Source of the DNA: Mactra quadrangularis
Taxonomy: Eukaryota > Mollusca > Bivalvia > Venerida > Mactridae
Length of the DNA: 64,000 nucleotides
Direction: 5' to 3'
Assembly: GCA_025267735.1 (NCBI GenBank)
Contig: CM046303.1
Span: 28,248,380 to 28,312,379 of the forward strand
The notes below the pieces were generated by a model. It was not told the origin of the DNA and ran no database searches. It saw only the letters and a program-made list of their open reading frames with translations. A program made the translations under genes and the position numbers. This document shows positions 22,007 to 31,799 of this stretch, one piece after another. Numbering within the stretch: position 1 is the stretch's first letter; each line of letters starts with the position of its first letter.

Positions 22007-22773
22007 CAGGGTTCGTACAGACCTGGAAAAGTCATGGAAAATCGTTTTTTTTTTAAGAAATCATGGAAAACTCAGGGAATTCTGAAATTTAATTTGTAGA
22101 GTATTATTCGCTTAAAATAAAAATGTACTATTTAACTATATGCGTCTACGTTATACGACAATGGCGTTTGAAATCGGGATTTAGTTGTGTTACACCTAGT
22201 TATATTTTTCTCACGGGTTGAATTGTTACGACACCGGTTCGGTTACTTCGGTTTTCGCGACCTTGGCTAAGGGTGGGTTGCTTAAGCAAATCGCTACGTA
22301 TCGCTTTGTGTCCTGGTACCCTTCTAACAACAAAAGGAATGAGTGTGTTATCAAATTTTGGGTACCAAAACACCATAAAATGAGTCATATGAAAGGAATG
22401 TGTAGATACAATCATAACTGGGAGACGCAGGCGGCCTATAAAGACTGGTTAAGACCTTTGAAAGGAGATAATAGAAAGGCGTTGTGCAATTCTTGTGACA
22501 AAATGATCAAACTCAAATATGGGCGAAAGTGCACTGAAGTCCCACATGAAAAATTAAAAGTGCATTTAAGTATTAATTTAAAAGAGAATTCATTTAAATG
22601 CATTCTACTAAATAAATGAATGAAATCATTTTTATATATGTTTTTTCTTTACCATATTGAGGACTGGTGTTGTTAAACAGATGAAATTTGAGATCATGGA
22701 AAATTGAAATTTATCATGGAAAAGTCATGGAAAAATCATGGAATTTTAGGTCAGCAAGTCTGTACGAACCCTG
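22007..22773 (+). mobile_element. hAT-like (5-bp TSD) non-autonomous element
   Basis: This 767-bp element has inverted ends CAGGGTTCGTACAGACCTGG (left) and CAGGGTTCGTACAGACTTGC (reverse complement of the right). It is flanked by a 5-bp duplication AAACT (22002-22006 and 22774-22778). CATGGAAAA-type subterminal repeats lie at both ends (22033-22075 and 22695-22745). It lies in an intron of the Harbinger pseudogene (21399-22871). The CAGGGTT end fits hAT; the 5-bp duplication fits the hAT5-type branch. Its only coding content is a BED zinc-finger frame. Confidence 0.75.
22380..22619 (+). CDS. Stand-alone BED-type zinc-finger protein of a hAT-like element
   Basis: From the first ATG (22380) the frame gives 79 residues; it is open upstream to about 22218 without another ATG. 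The protein resembles the N-terminal BED/TTF finger of hAT transposases: YNHNWETQAAYKDWLRPLKG, then CNSCDKMIKLKYGRK and HEKLKVH. The Cys pair is spaced CxxC and is followed by paired His. It then stops, with no catalytic core. A DNA-binding domain alone that recognises element ends could act as a competitor of full-length transposase. That role is speculation; it could also be the remnant left by an internal deletion. Confidence 0.55.
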   Translation: MSHMKGMCRYNHNWETQAAYKDWLRPLKGDNRKALCNSCDKMIKLKYGRKCTEVPHEKLKVHLSINLKENSFKCILLNK

Positions 22774-23576
22774 AAACTTTAAAATATAACTACATTAACT
22801 TTGTTTTGAAGTTATTATTAAAAATATGAAATTTCATGATAAGTAAGTTGTTAGAAACACTTTAATTTCAGGAGTATTTAGATAATGAAAATCTAGGTAT
22901 GCTGTTGGGAGATAGTGGTTACCCTCGGAAAAAGAATCTCCTCACACCAAAGCTGCGTCCTACATGTAGGAAAGAGGAGCTGTTCAACATCCAGCATTCA
23001 AGGGGTAGGCTGGTTATTGAGAGAGCATTTGGTGTTCTTAAGTCAAGGTTTAGGTAATCACTGTTCTTCAATTTTGTTAATGACTTACCCGGTAGTGACT
23101 TGTCCATTTGTAGCAAAATGCTTTTTGTCTAACATAACTTATCATCATCTTCATATTTTTTATTAGAGTGCAGGTGTGGGGGCATTATCCATGTCAGTGG
23201 GCCCCCTTCCAGGTAACTGGCTAGCTGCATGCCTGCGGTTTATAGAATTGAAAATGGAGTTAATTGACTCAGAATCACTGTAAATTGAGTAAGTTGGATT
23301 TGAGTCGTTATATTTCCATTATGATATAATAAAAATCATATAACATCCTTTATGTCAATGACTGATAAGTATTTTTGAGACTGCTGGACTGCTCTTGTTT
23401 TTGTATATTCTTTAAGGATGTATTTCTAACTCACTGAAAATTACATTCAAGAAATTTTATAATGAAATGAATTCTCTTTTTCAGATGCCTTCACAAGACT
23501 GGTGGAGCATTACCCTTTACACCAGAAAAATCTGCTAAAGTTAATTTCGACATTTTTTACACAAAAAGATATTTTT

Positions 23577-24522
23577 AGCTCGACTTTATGAAGTAATGTA
23601 GAGCTCTCCTACTCGCCCCGGCGTCGGCGTCCGCGTCCATATTTCTGATTAAAGTTTTTGTGCAGTAAAATACTTTCTTCTATATCTTTGTTATTTCTTA
23701 AGATATTAACTTCAAACTTTAAATATATGTTCCTTACTATCAACCACATCTCATGTGACAAGGTCCATAACTCCAAACACATTTTTTAAAGAATTATCTC
23801 CCCTTGAACTGATTTTATTGTTATTTAAACTTGCCGACTTAAAATAAAATTTATCTTATCTTATCTTATCTTATTGATGTTTTTGTGCACAGATTAAAGT
23901 TTTTGTGCAGTAAAATACTTTCTTCTGTATCTTTGTTATTTCTTTAGATATTAACTTCAAACTTTAAATATATGTTCCTTTCTATCAACCACATCTCATG
24001 TGACATGGTCCATAACTCCGAATGCATTTTTTCCAGAATTATCTCCCCTTGAACTTAGAGTTTTCTTTAAAAAATGTTTGTTTTTACTGCAACTGTTTTA
24101 TTTCTTTAGGTATTGATTTCAAACTTTAAATATATGTTCCTTTCTATCAACCACATCTCATGTGACAAGGTTCATAACTCCGAATGCATTTTTTCCAGAA
24201 TTATCTCCCCTTGAACTTAGAGTTTTCCTTAAAAAATGTTTGTTTTTACTGCAACTGTTTTATTTCTTCAGGTATTGACTTCAAACTTTAGATATATGTT
24301 CCTTATTATCAACCACATCTCATGTGACAAGATTCATAACTCCTTATACATTTTTTCAAAGTTATCCCCCTTGAACTTAGAGTTTTCTATTTTTTTTTTC
24401 TTTGAATTTGTTAAGGTTATATTTTCAAATTTTAAAATATGTATGTTCCTTATCATCAACCACATCTCCTGTGACAAACACTTACTAAGTCGAGCATGCT
24501 GTCTCCTCTGACAGCTCTTGTT
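23577..24522 (+). mobile_element. Helentron-like element C with ~162-bp tandem core
   Basis: The left end has GCTCGACTT (23578-23586), whose inverse AAGTCGAGC lies at 24487-24495. A hairpin follows (GCTGTC-TCCTCT-GACAGC, 24498-24515), then TCTTGTT (24516-24522). A GGCGTCGGCGTCCGCGTCC stretch lies near 23620-23638. The body holds about five copies of a core with the ACTTTAAATATATGTTCC landmark (about 23716, 23961, 24123, then diverged). The first core is enlarged by an insertion carrying (TTATC)n. Architecture and terminus match elements A and B. Confidence 0.7.
23808..23876 (+). repeat. Insertion ending in (TTATC)n, possible LINE 3' tail
   Basis: About 80 extra bases in the first core unit of element C end in AATAAAATTTATC followed by TTATC repeats (23851-23875). 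A short tail repeat is typical of the 3' end of 5'-truncated LINE copies. No LINE coding sequence remains. Confidence 0.35.
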
Positions 24523-24660
24523 ATTTTCTCGCTCCCTCATAAAAATTTGGTCAAACTGCTATATAAAGCAAGTGAATAAATCTTTTTTTTTCTTTGCTCG
24601 CTCGCCCCATTTTTTCCACAGAAAAATCCATAGAACACATGATCAACTTGTTGTGGTCTG

Positions 24661-24815
24661 ATTTTTATTGGTTTTACGGTGGTAACAACAGATTGTAACG
24701 GTTATATAACTGGGGTCAGTCAACTAACTTACCGTTAATATAGAGCTTAAATCTCTGGATTTAGCTTTTAACCACTTACTTGGCGCATACTTCCGCCAGT
24801 GACTGAAAATTCCCT
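24661..24815 (-). repeat. SINE fragment (family 1)
   Basis: It shares CTCTGGATTTAGC, GCGCATACTTCCG and GGTCAGTCAAC with the fuller copy at 31142-31448, in the same orientation. The tRNA-like head is missing, so this is a truncated copy on the minus strand. Confidence 0.6.
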
Positions 24816-25624
24816 TGGAAAACTATCTCCTTTCATCGTTCTACGGTGACAAATCTTCTCGTCCATTTTGAATATGAATAATGATGATGTGTTTTCCAGG
24901 TTGTTTTTTTTCAAAAAGTATAAAACTGGCGTTGGAGCTGTAATGCGCAGCCAATATTATACACGTTTCTGCTGAGCTTCTAGTAGATATCATGTAAATA
25001 TTACTAGACTTAAAATACTTGCAGCCAGGGTTTTACACAGCCATTGATATTTGGGGGTCCACTGGATGCAGGACTGACAAAAACAGGGGTCCACACAGTG
25101 AAATCAGGGGTCCAATACCAAACTGCAAACAATTTTGTTGTATTAAAGTAATGATTGTTGTTTATTTGTTTAAAATAAAATAAGAAGGAAATGAAAGAAA
25201 ATTAAACCATCAGAAAACTTGTATCTCAGTTTATTGAACATTGGTAGTAACAACAGTGAACACTTTAGAAATATAACGAAACATAGTTAAGTGTATGACA
25301 CAAAGTAACATAATGACTAGAACAATATAATGTTTCCTTGCACTGACATGATTTGGCAATACATCTGTGAAATTCAGTAACCATTGAAAAGATTAAAAAA
25401 CACTGAATTTATTTGTAAGCATTCTAGAACTCTGCTTATATTAAAAAAAACTTGACAGCACCACAGTCTATATCTTGATTTATAATATCAACAGTGTTGT
25501 ATAATACGTATGTATGTGCTGGCAGGAAATGATCTATGAAACATAACAACATAAGAACTCAAAAACAGTACAATAACAGTGAACTAATGCTGAGACTCAA
25601 GCCTCACAATAAGATTTAGCTGGT

Positions 25625-27661
25625 TTAAAGCCTATCCTCTGCCCCACGAGCAAATTCTCTGGCAACTGGGAGGAACTCAAACTGATCAATAGGTGGCCCT
25701 ACTAGTTTAATGAACATCAACCTATTCAATCTGTCAGCATTCAATCTGTTTCTGACTTTGGTTTTTAATGCATTCTGTACAGAAAAACCACGCTCACATG
25801 GGACTGAGGAGACTGGAATCACCAAAGCAATTTTAGAAAGGCTTACAAAGTCTGGGTACTCATCCTCATACTCATTGATTAACAACTTTGCAAATTGGTC
25901 AAATGGCAAAGCTTTCTGTGATCTAGCAAAATGTTTAAACATAAGGAAATGAGCATTTGCTCTATCAGCCTGAACATTGGCAGCAAAATGATCTAGCAAA
26001 CAATCCAGTTGCTCAGTACCATATGTAGCTAGGTCAATAACTTGGTCAGGATACCTTTTAGGATTCAGCAACATATCTAAACATTCAAGAATTTGAAGCT
26101 GATCCTCTGGGAACCTAGCATCCAAGTTCTCAATTAATTTATCAATGTATGCTTTTCTCAAATTACTGAACTCATTTCTTATCTGCTGGCTGTCATTTAT
26201 TTCAAGATCTTTAAACAGACTCTTTGTACATGTGCCAGGGACATTCCCTATTTCATTAAATACCTGGTTAACTGTAGCAGACCCAGTTGTCATAGTAACC
26301 AATGTCTCCTTTGTAGTGGAAACACTGTGCCTAATGTGTGAAACATTTACCAAATCTTTTTGAAAAGTTAAACTTAGAATACCAACAACTGTTAGGACAT
26401 CTATTAACAAAGCAGTGAAAAGTACAAACTTGATATTAGAAATAAATTTCAACAAACCATCAGCTTTCCCAGCAGATTTATCACTTTCAAGAGACTGGTA
26501 CACTGGCCCATAGTGAGCAAAGATTGTTTTCACAGCAGCCTCAACAGACAGCCAACGGACAGAACTGGGTTCAGTAATTTGTGCAGATTTCCCAATCAAC
26601 AATTCTTGTAATTCCCTTAGCCTATCATACCTTACAGACGAATCAGAATAATATGTATACAATGCATGGATCATAGTATGGTACCTCTTACAATATTCAA
26701 TACCCTTGCCTGCCTGTGAAGCAGCAAGATTTAATCTATGTGCAACACAATGAACCTGAGTAAGTTGTGGATTTCTGGTTTTTAGTTTAGCACCCAGACC
26801 ATTAAGGCGACCTGTCATTACTGAGGCACCATCTGTGCCTAACCCCATTACATTACTAATTTTCTCATCAGCTAGTCCCTTACGGAGAAGAAAGCTAATC
26901 AATGCTGTCTCAATGCCAGCAGCAGTACAGTCAGTTATTTGTTCATTGCCCACAAAAGCAACAGAAACCTCTCCATTGATTAAGTATTTAACATATATAG
27001 CAAGCTTCTTGTGGACATTAATATCACACGTCTCATCTAACATGAGTCCAATAAAGTCACTACTCTGTATTTCTTGTGTTGTTTTTTCACATATTGCCTG
27101 TTCAATACACTGTTCCATTTCGGCAATAATTTGTGGACGTTTGTAGTACTCACATTTCAAGCCATTGAGGTTTTGTAAATGCATGAGATCTGTGAAAACA
27201 TCTGCAGGTATGTCCCTTTTTACCATAGTGTAAATCGTACGTAGTTGCATTACGAAGTCATTAAGTTTACTAGACATTGCCATATCGGACTGAACAGTGG
27301 CTGTTTTACGTGCTGTGACAAAGTTTGATCGCATATTTAATAATTGTATGCTGTTCATATGAACTTTAGATTCCTGGTGACGTAGTAAGGTAGACATTTG
27401 AAAGTTTACACAACCTTCAGTGAATGGGTTTGTTGCACCTTTCGCCGATACACAAGTGTTACAATACATTTTATCATCGCGATATATTAACCATTTAAAC
27501 TTTTCTAACCATACAGATTGGAATTTTCTTGCTCGTTTAGGGGCAGACGGTGTTGAATGGGATTCCTCAGTGCTAGTTTGAGGCACTTCTGAATTTACTT
27601 GTTCATCATCGCACTTAGATTTATGCCCCCAAAGACTTTTCAAGTTTGTTTGTTTTGACAT
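25625..27661 (-). CDS. hAT-superfamily transposase (ZNF862-like), intact
   Basis: The 678-residue enzyme starts at the ATG at 27661 (A at -3); the frame is open upstream but has no earlier ATG. A TTF/BED-like zinc finger lies near residues 56-101 (C67, C70, H95, H101). The RNase H-like catalytic core has acids at D209 (LMLDET), D277 (GLGTDGASVM) and E623 (PCERGFS). The C305xxH308 pair (VHCVAHRLNLA) and W370 of the insertion domain are present. The C-terminal dimerisation region (VSSVPCERGFSVQNALKTKV) is complete. All expected residues are in place and there is no internal stop. It would excise and reinsert the surrounding element and its MITEs. Its N-terminus, KQTNLKSLW, loosely resembles a PCNA-binding motif; that is only a suggestion. 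Confidence 0.95.
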   Translation of the reverse strand: MSKQTNLKSLWGHKSKCDDEQVNSEVPQTSTEESHSTPSAPKRARKFQSVWLEKFKWLIYRDDKMYCNTCVSAKGATNPFTEGCVNFQMSTLLRHQESKVHMNSIQLLNMRSNFVTARKTATVQSDMAMSSKLNDFVMQLRTIYTMVKRDIPADVFTDLMHLQNLNGLKCEYYKRPQIIAEMEQCIEQAICEKTTQEIQSSDFIGLMLDETCDINVHKKLAIYVKYLINGEVSVAFVGNEQITDCTAAGIETALISFLLRKGLADEKISNVMGLGTDGASVMTGRLNGLGAKLKTRNPQLTQVHCVAHRLNLAASQAGKGIEYCKRYHTMIHALYTYYSDSSVRYDRLRELQELLIGKSAQITEPSSVRWLSVEAAVKTIFAHYGPVYQSLESDKSAGKADGLLKFISNIKFVLFTALLIDVLTVVGILSLTFQKDLVNVSHIRHSVSTTKETLVTMTTGSATVNQVFNEIGNVPGTCTKSLFKDLEINDSQQIRNEFSNLRKAYIDKLIENLDARFPEDQLQILECLDMLLNPKRYPDQVIDLATYGTEQLDCLLDHFAANVQADRANAHFLMFKHFARSQKALPFDQFAKLLINEYEDEYPDFVSLSKIALVIPVSSVPCERGFSVQNALKTKVRNRLNADRLNRLMFIKLVGPPIDQFEFLPVAREFARGAEDRL

Positions 27662-27746
27662 TTTGAAGCGAGTCTTACATGACCGGAAACATAAAGAAAC
27701 AACCGAGTGCTCCGATTTCGTAGTTCTTGACGACACGCGGCTTAGT

Positions 27747-27952
27747 TGACATTGGGAAATACCGTATTACGTCATCAAAATAACCTCTACTTAAACAACC
27801 GAAAGTTCCGAATACGGCGTTCGCGCCTTCTTGAGTAAACTTCCCGCAGCGGTTATTTCCCTTTATCAAATACATTGGAGTAGCAACGCGTGACGTAATC
27901 GCTACGAGGACTTTGTTTCTTTGGCTGACTTGGGAAATACCATATTACGTCA
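27747..27952 (-). promoter_or_regulatory. Repeated CRE-like promoter block of the hAT transposase
   Basis: Upstream of the transposase start, a phrase of about 26 bases containing TGGGAAATACC and TTACGTCA occurs twice, 178 bp apart (ending 27774 and 27952). A third, inverted CRE-like site TGACGTAA lies between them (27891-27898). Paired CRE-type sites next to the coding start suggest a transcriptional control region; regulation by CREB/ATF is inferred from the motif alone. Confidence 0.45.
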
Positions 27953-28274
27953 ACATCCGGGTATTGAAATGGAATTTCTTATTCGATTGCCTATAAAATA
28001 CGGTCAATCTTAGCTTAAAATAGAAATGTTTCCAGTAATCTTGTGCAGTTGAAAGAATATCTGAGGATTTTGCCATGTATTTTATGCGTCCAAGTGGACG
28101 CAGGCTTTAAAATGTTTGCGTCCAGACAGGTAGTTTATGCGTATATGGACGCGGATTTGTGCGTCCCGTAAAACCCTGCTTGCAGCTCTTTAAATCTCTG
28201 AGTAGATGCGGTTTTTTTTGTTTTCTTCGCCAAACCGTAGTATTTGTGATGACATAGTCATGTGGTATTTCTAC

Positions 28275-28691
28275 TAAAGCTGTCACGATATACCTGTATA
28301 CCAATATATTGCCATACCCAGATACAGCGCAATACGTACCGCGGTACGATTTTAATGTACCGGTATTTGGCGATATTTTTTATTTCTTTAGTAAATTCTT
28401 GCCTTCGCGAAATAAAAGTAGCGAAACGTTTGTTTTTCATTGTTCATTCCATCTGACCTGCAGTTGCAAGAATTTAACTGATTGGGTCGCGTCTCAGTCA
28501 TAAATGACCGTAAATAATTAAAGAGACTAGATTCTATCAGTGGCTGCATATAAGATTTGCAATTTTTCTGTTAAATACAGCGGAGGAACAAAGAATCTAA
28601 AAGCCTGCAATATATTGTGGTACTTATCAGGATACGATGACAGCGTATTGCAGTATATCGCCGTACGCTTTGGCATATCGTGACAGCCCTA
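28275..28691. mobile_element. hAT MITE
   Basis: The 417-bp element has ends TAAAGCTGTCACGATATACC and TAGGGCTGTCACGATATGCC (reverse complement of the right). A perfect 8-bp duplication ATTTCTAC flanks it (28267-28274 and 28692-28699). There is no coding capacity. Its ends differ from those of the neighbouring 3.15-kb hAT, so a different transposase moved it. Confidence 0.9.
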
Positions 28692-28699
28692 ATTTCTAC

Positions 28700-29242
28700 T
28701 GTGTTTGATATTGTTTTATTTGCAGTCAATATTTTCAAGGATAATATGTTTTAAACTATGATTCAACAATAATTTTGATACAATAAGTCAGTTATGTCAA
28801 TAATGAACGATGAGAACCTTCAGTAACTTGATCTATGATCAAGTTATTTTATTTATTTAAACTGTCAGTGCAATTAACACACATGGACCTGGCCGAGGTT
28901 CAATAATTTTATAACAAAATACATGTTTTATAAAGGTTTTCTGGTATAAAATTTAGTCGTGTTTGGAACAGCATGAAAACAAATCTGTTTTTTTATAGTA
29001 AATGAAGTAGTTTTTACAACTTAGATTAATCACTTTCGAGTCTGACTCCTGGTCTCTCAGTACTGAGCTCGTCAGATAAGGAAATAATGGGGTAGGTTGG
29101 ATGAGATACGAACCAACCTATATTTTGAGCATTTAACTCATTTCAACTTTTGTATTCTATGACCCAGTTTCAGATAGTTACCTTATGTGTTAGATTTCAG
29201 TAACCAGATGATAACAGAGTTAAAGTACATGTATACAAGAAC
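28700..29242. other. AT-rich, no feature seen
   Basis: No gene, repeat or motif was recognised. Confidence 0.4.
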
Positions 29243-29411
29243 AGCAAAGTTCCGCTATTAAGACCACTTTTGCTATTTCAAAATCATGCAATTTTTTACA
29301 ATTATTGATATTACCCAAATGCTCAATTTGTGAACAAAAGTGTCTCTATAATGAGACCGTTTCGCTATAAAGACCATCGATTTTGTTGGTCTTAATAGCG
29401 GAACTTTGCTG
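29243..29411. mobile_element. pogo/Tigger-like MITE (family P, copy 1)
   Basis: The 169-bp element has about 25-bp perfect inverted ends starting CAGCAAAGTTCCGCTATTAA. The right flank is TA and the left AA, consistent with a TA target with one mutated base. Its interior (TTTCAAAAT...GCAATTTTTTACAATTAT) matches the element at 56699-56866. Confidence 0.8.
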
Positions 29412-29984
29412 TATTAGTACTAAAGTTGTTAAATGTTGTTATCCTATCAAAACCTGTGTTCCAAGCTTGGAATGAACCATGATCTTACAAGTCAGAGAGA
29501 AAACTTTATCCAAATGGAAGCTTTCTTCATGACAAGTGAATATATTATCATATCTCTGCTACGTACAGAAATTCTCCTCGATTTTCTGGCGCTTAAATGT
29601 CTATGAGGCATTCTAAGGGTGCAAATTAACTTGTTGAATATTAACTTTGCTCAAGATTGATTCCACAACCTTCTGAGTAGCAAGCAGACATCACGATACA
29701 AGCTTGTCTTGAAGACATATACCTCGGCTACAAACACTACCTCCTATAAAGAGTTTGTCTTTGAATAAATGGAGCATTGTCCCTGCAGGGATCAAAAGAA
29801 CAGTTTTGAATGTTAAAATGTTAGTGTGGTTATAAGTCTGCTTCTTTATTTGTATGTATTCAGCTGTCTACAATTTCTGTACGATATAACTTCTGATCAT
29901 TGAAATCTCCTCCAGGAATGCGATTCTCCCCATTATCCATTTACACCTTGGTGGAGTGGAACTAATGTACATGTAGATTAATTT

Positions 29985-30065
29985 CTTAATTCAGGAAATG
30001 GGCAGTGCCCCTAGTGGGGTTTGAACCTGGGAGTTCTTAAGCACTCATCCTATTGCTGGACCTCT
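29985..30065 (-). repeat. Possible tRNA-like SINE head
   Basis: On the minus strand GGTTCAAACCC (about 30018-30028) fits the pol III B-box, with a weak A-box-like stretch further right. No matching body was identified, so the call is weak. Confidence 0.3.
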
Positions 30066-30566
30066 GCTTCATATGCCCTAAGCAGACTCTATTATCTTGC
30101 AGTAGATACATTGTTATTGTAATAATATTTGTTTGTTAGTTAAACTTGTATTTATAGCAAACTTATCGGCACTTTGGTGTAGTATTCCTCCAATTTCATT
30201 TATGTTGACCTTTTTCAGCAATGGTTCATGTCCCAGACATACATGTATATATATAACTAGATTGGTTTTATGATGGAAGTGTATTTGTATATTAAAAATA
30301 ACAGATTTCTTCAATTATGGTAAAAGTGTGTTGATGACGATAGATCTAGGGTAAGGTATAAGTACTGATCCAGTATTCAACACTATATATTGTTATATTT
30401 TATGTAAACATCATTTGTACATACATTATACATAATTCTCCTACTTCATAAATTTCCTTCAAGGATAAAGTTATCAATTATTAGTACAGAAGTACTTTAA
30501 TCAGTGGGGTTTATGTATGCACCTCTGTTAGTTAAAATAAAATATAACAATATTACTGAAACAATA

Positions 30567-30950
30567 CAGTACTCGCCAAAAGTTTGGAGACATTTCCATT
30601 TCAAAAGCATACTACAAAGGTGTTATCAAAAATTGATAATAATTTATCTTTAAATGCTGTTTAGTTTAGCTTATTTATTTTGTTATGTTACTATTTTGTA
30701 GTTGAGACTACTAGAGAAGCTTACAAACTAAGTTATAGAAAAGACTTACATTGATGATGGTTTTGGAGACTAATGTGATAACAGATGCTGAAGCTTACAT
30801 GTATATAATATGATGCATTTACCAAATCTGTTTTCATTTCATCACCAACCATATTGAATATATCAAAAACAATGGTTCTACCAAAAACAATCATTGAAAT
30901 ATAAGAATTTTGCTTAATTTCTTTTGTCTCCAAACTTTTGGTGGGTGCTG
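30567..30950. mobile_element. Tc1/mariner-type MITE (family M, copy 1)
   Basis: The 384-bp element has 26-bp inverted ends of the CAGTACCCACCAAAAGTTTG type, with three mismatches between ends. TA dinucleotides lie at 30565-30566 and 30951-30952. It is non-coding. Confidence 0.85.
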
Positions 30951-31141
30951 TATAATATAGTGAAAGTTTTGTCAACACAGATATAATTAATGTATTCAGC
31001 TCAGTATATTTATTATCATATGTATTCAATCAAGCAATACCCTTCAAGCCATTTGTTTAATGTTGAAGAAATCAGTGAAAGGTGTATGTATAGTAATTGG
31101 ATATTAACTTCAGACCCTGAAACTAACCAGCTCACTTGCTT

Positions 31142-31448
31142 ACTTTGTTTGTTTTTGTTGGGTTTAATGCCATAGCAACATATTTTATAGGTCATATAAC
31201 GGTGGTCAGTCAACCTACTCACTCCTCCTGGAAAGGCTAAATCTCTGGATTTAGCTGTTAACCAACTACTAAGCGCATACTTCCGTCCGTGACTGACAAC
31301 TGCCCTACATAATTAAAAATCATTGGTAGGAGGGAGAATGGCCGTAGAAATAATTTCATGACTAAGCTCCACGAAAGTATGCCCCGCCTGGGAATCGAAC
31401 CCACGACCCCTCGATCAGTAGACTTCACTTGCTTACATGTAAACCAAA
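31142..31448 (-). repeat. tRNA-derived SINE (family 1)
   Basis: On the minus strand a B-box (GGTTCGATTCC, 31391-31401) lies in a tRNA-like head. The body shares CTCTGGATTTAGC and GCGCATACTTCCG with 24661-24815, and the tail is GGCATTAAACCCAAC followed by AAAC repeats (31141-31170). A family M MITE begins two bases beyond the head. Confidence 0.7.
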
Positions 31449-31450
31449 TA

Positions 31451-31797
31451 CAGTACCCATCGAAAGTTTGGAGGCTAGAAATTAACTACAATTCTTGCAT
31501 TTTGATGATTGTTGTGATAGAATCATAATACTTAATATGTTTAAGTATGAATTTCATGGATGCAATACATAAAAAGATTCAGCATCTGACGTCCTAAAGC
31601 CAGTAAAAATCAATTTAAATCTCTACCATAACATAGTTTTTATGCTATTCTTGTAATCTCAGTTTTAAGTATATTGATAATCGAAACAATAAAGCAAAAC
31701 TAAAAGGCGTTTAAAATAAACAGTTATCAAATTTTAAATAACAGTTTTTCAATAGGCCTACAAAATGAAAATGTCTCCAAACTTTTGGTAGGTACTG
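31451..31797. mobile_element. Tc1/mariner-type MITE (family M, copy 2)
   Basis: The 347-bp element has ends CAGTACCCATCGAAAGTTTG and CAGTACCTACCAAAAGTTTG (reverse complement of the right). TA lies at 31449-31450 and 31798-31799. Its interior resembles copy 3 at 61010-61311 (both contain ATTTTGATGATT and AGGCCTACAA). Confidence 0.85.
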
Positions 31798-31799
31798 TA

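Larger units (their letters stand above)
20243..23539 (+). pseudogene. Harbinger (HARBI1-like) transposase gene, intron-containing, broken
   Basis: At least five exon-like blocks have splice signals: 20243-about 20323 (FPSTREDVNAIKMEFYRKS), 20682-20798 (AIDGTLVPIVAPVAHEEAFV, then GYHALNVQAVCDHNMR), 21326-21398 (RFTNVVSMWPGSHHDSSIW), 22872-23053 (LLGDSGYPRK...VIERAFGVLKSRF) and 23485-23539 (RCLHKTGGALPFTPEKSAK). These hold the nuclease motifs of the PIF/Harbinger DDE family: Asp in AIDG, Asp in HDSSIW and Glu in IERAFG. Intron phases agree between the last four blocks. Exon two has a one-base deletion (about 20750) that breaks the frame. The expected C-terminal motif (IIVACAVLHN type) is missing, and a Helentron-like element begins 38 bases downstream. 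It is a dead transposase gene, not host HARBI1, as far as I can tell. Confidence 0.8.
25026..28178 (-). mobile_element. Apparently intact autonomous hAT transposon
   Basis: The 3153-bp element has inverted ends CAGGGTTTTAC on both sides and a perfect 8-bp duplication CTTGCAGC (25018-25025 and 28179-28186). One uninterrupted transposase gene fills it. Subterminal short repeats that may bind transposase occur on both sides: GGGTCCA three times at 25056-25115, and GCGTCCA/TGGACGC at 28087-28155. Intact ends, target duplication and coding frame suggest a recent insertion that could be active. Confidence 0.93.

Noticed and set aside
26835..27146. Open frames antisense to the hAT transposase
   Set aside because: Shadows of a conserved coding sequence.
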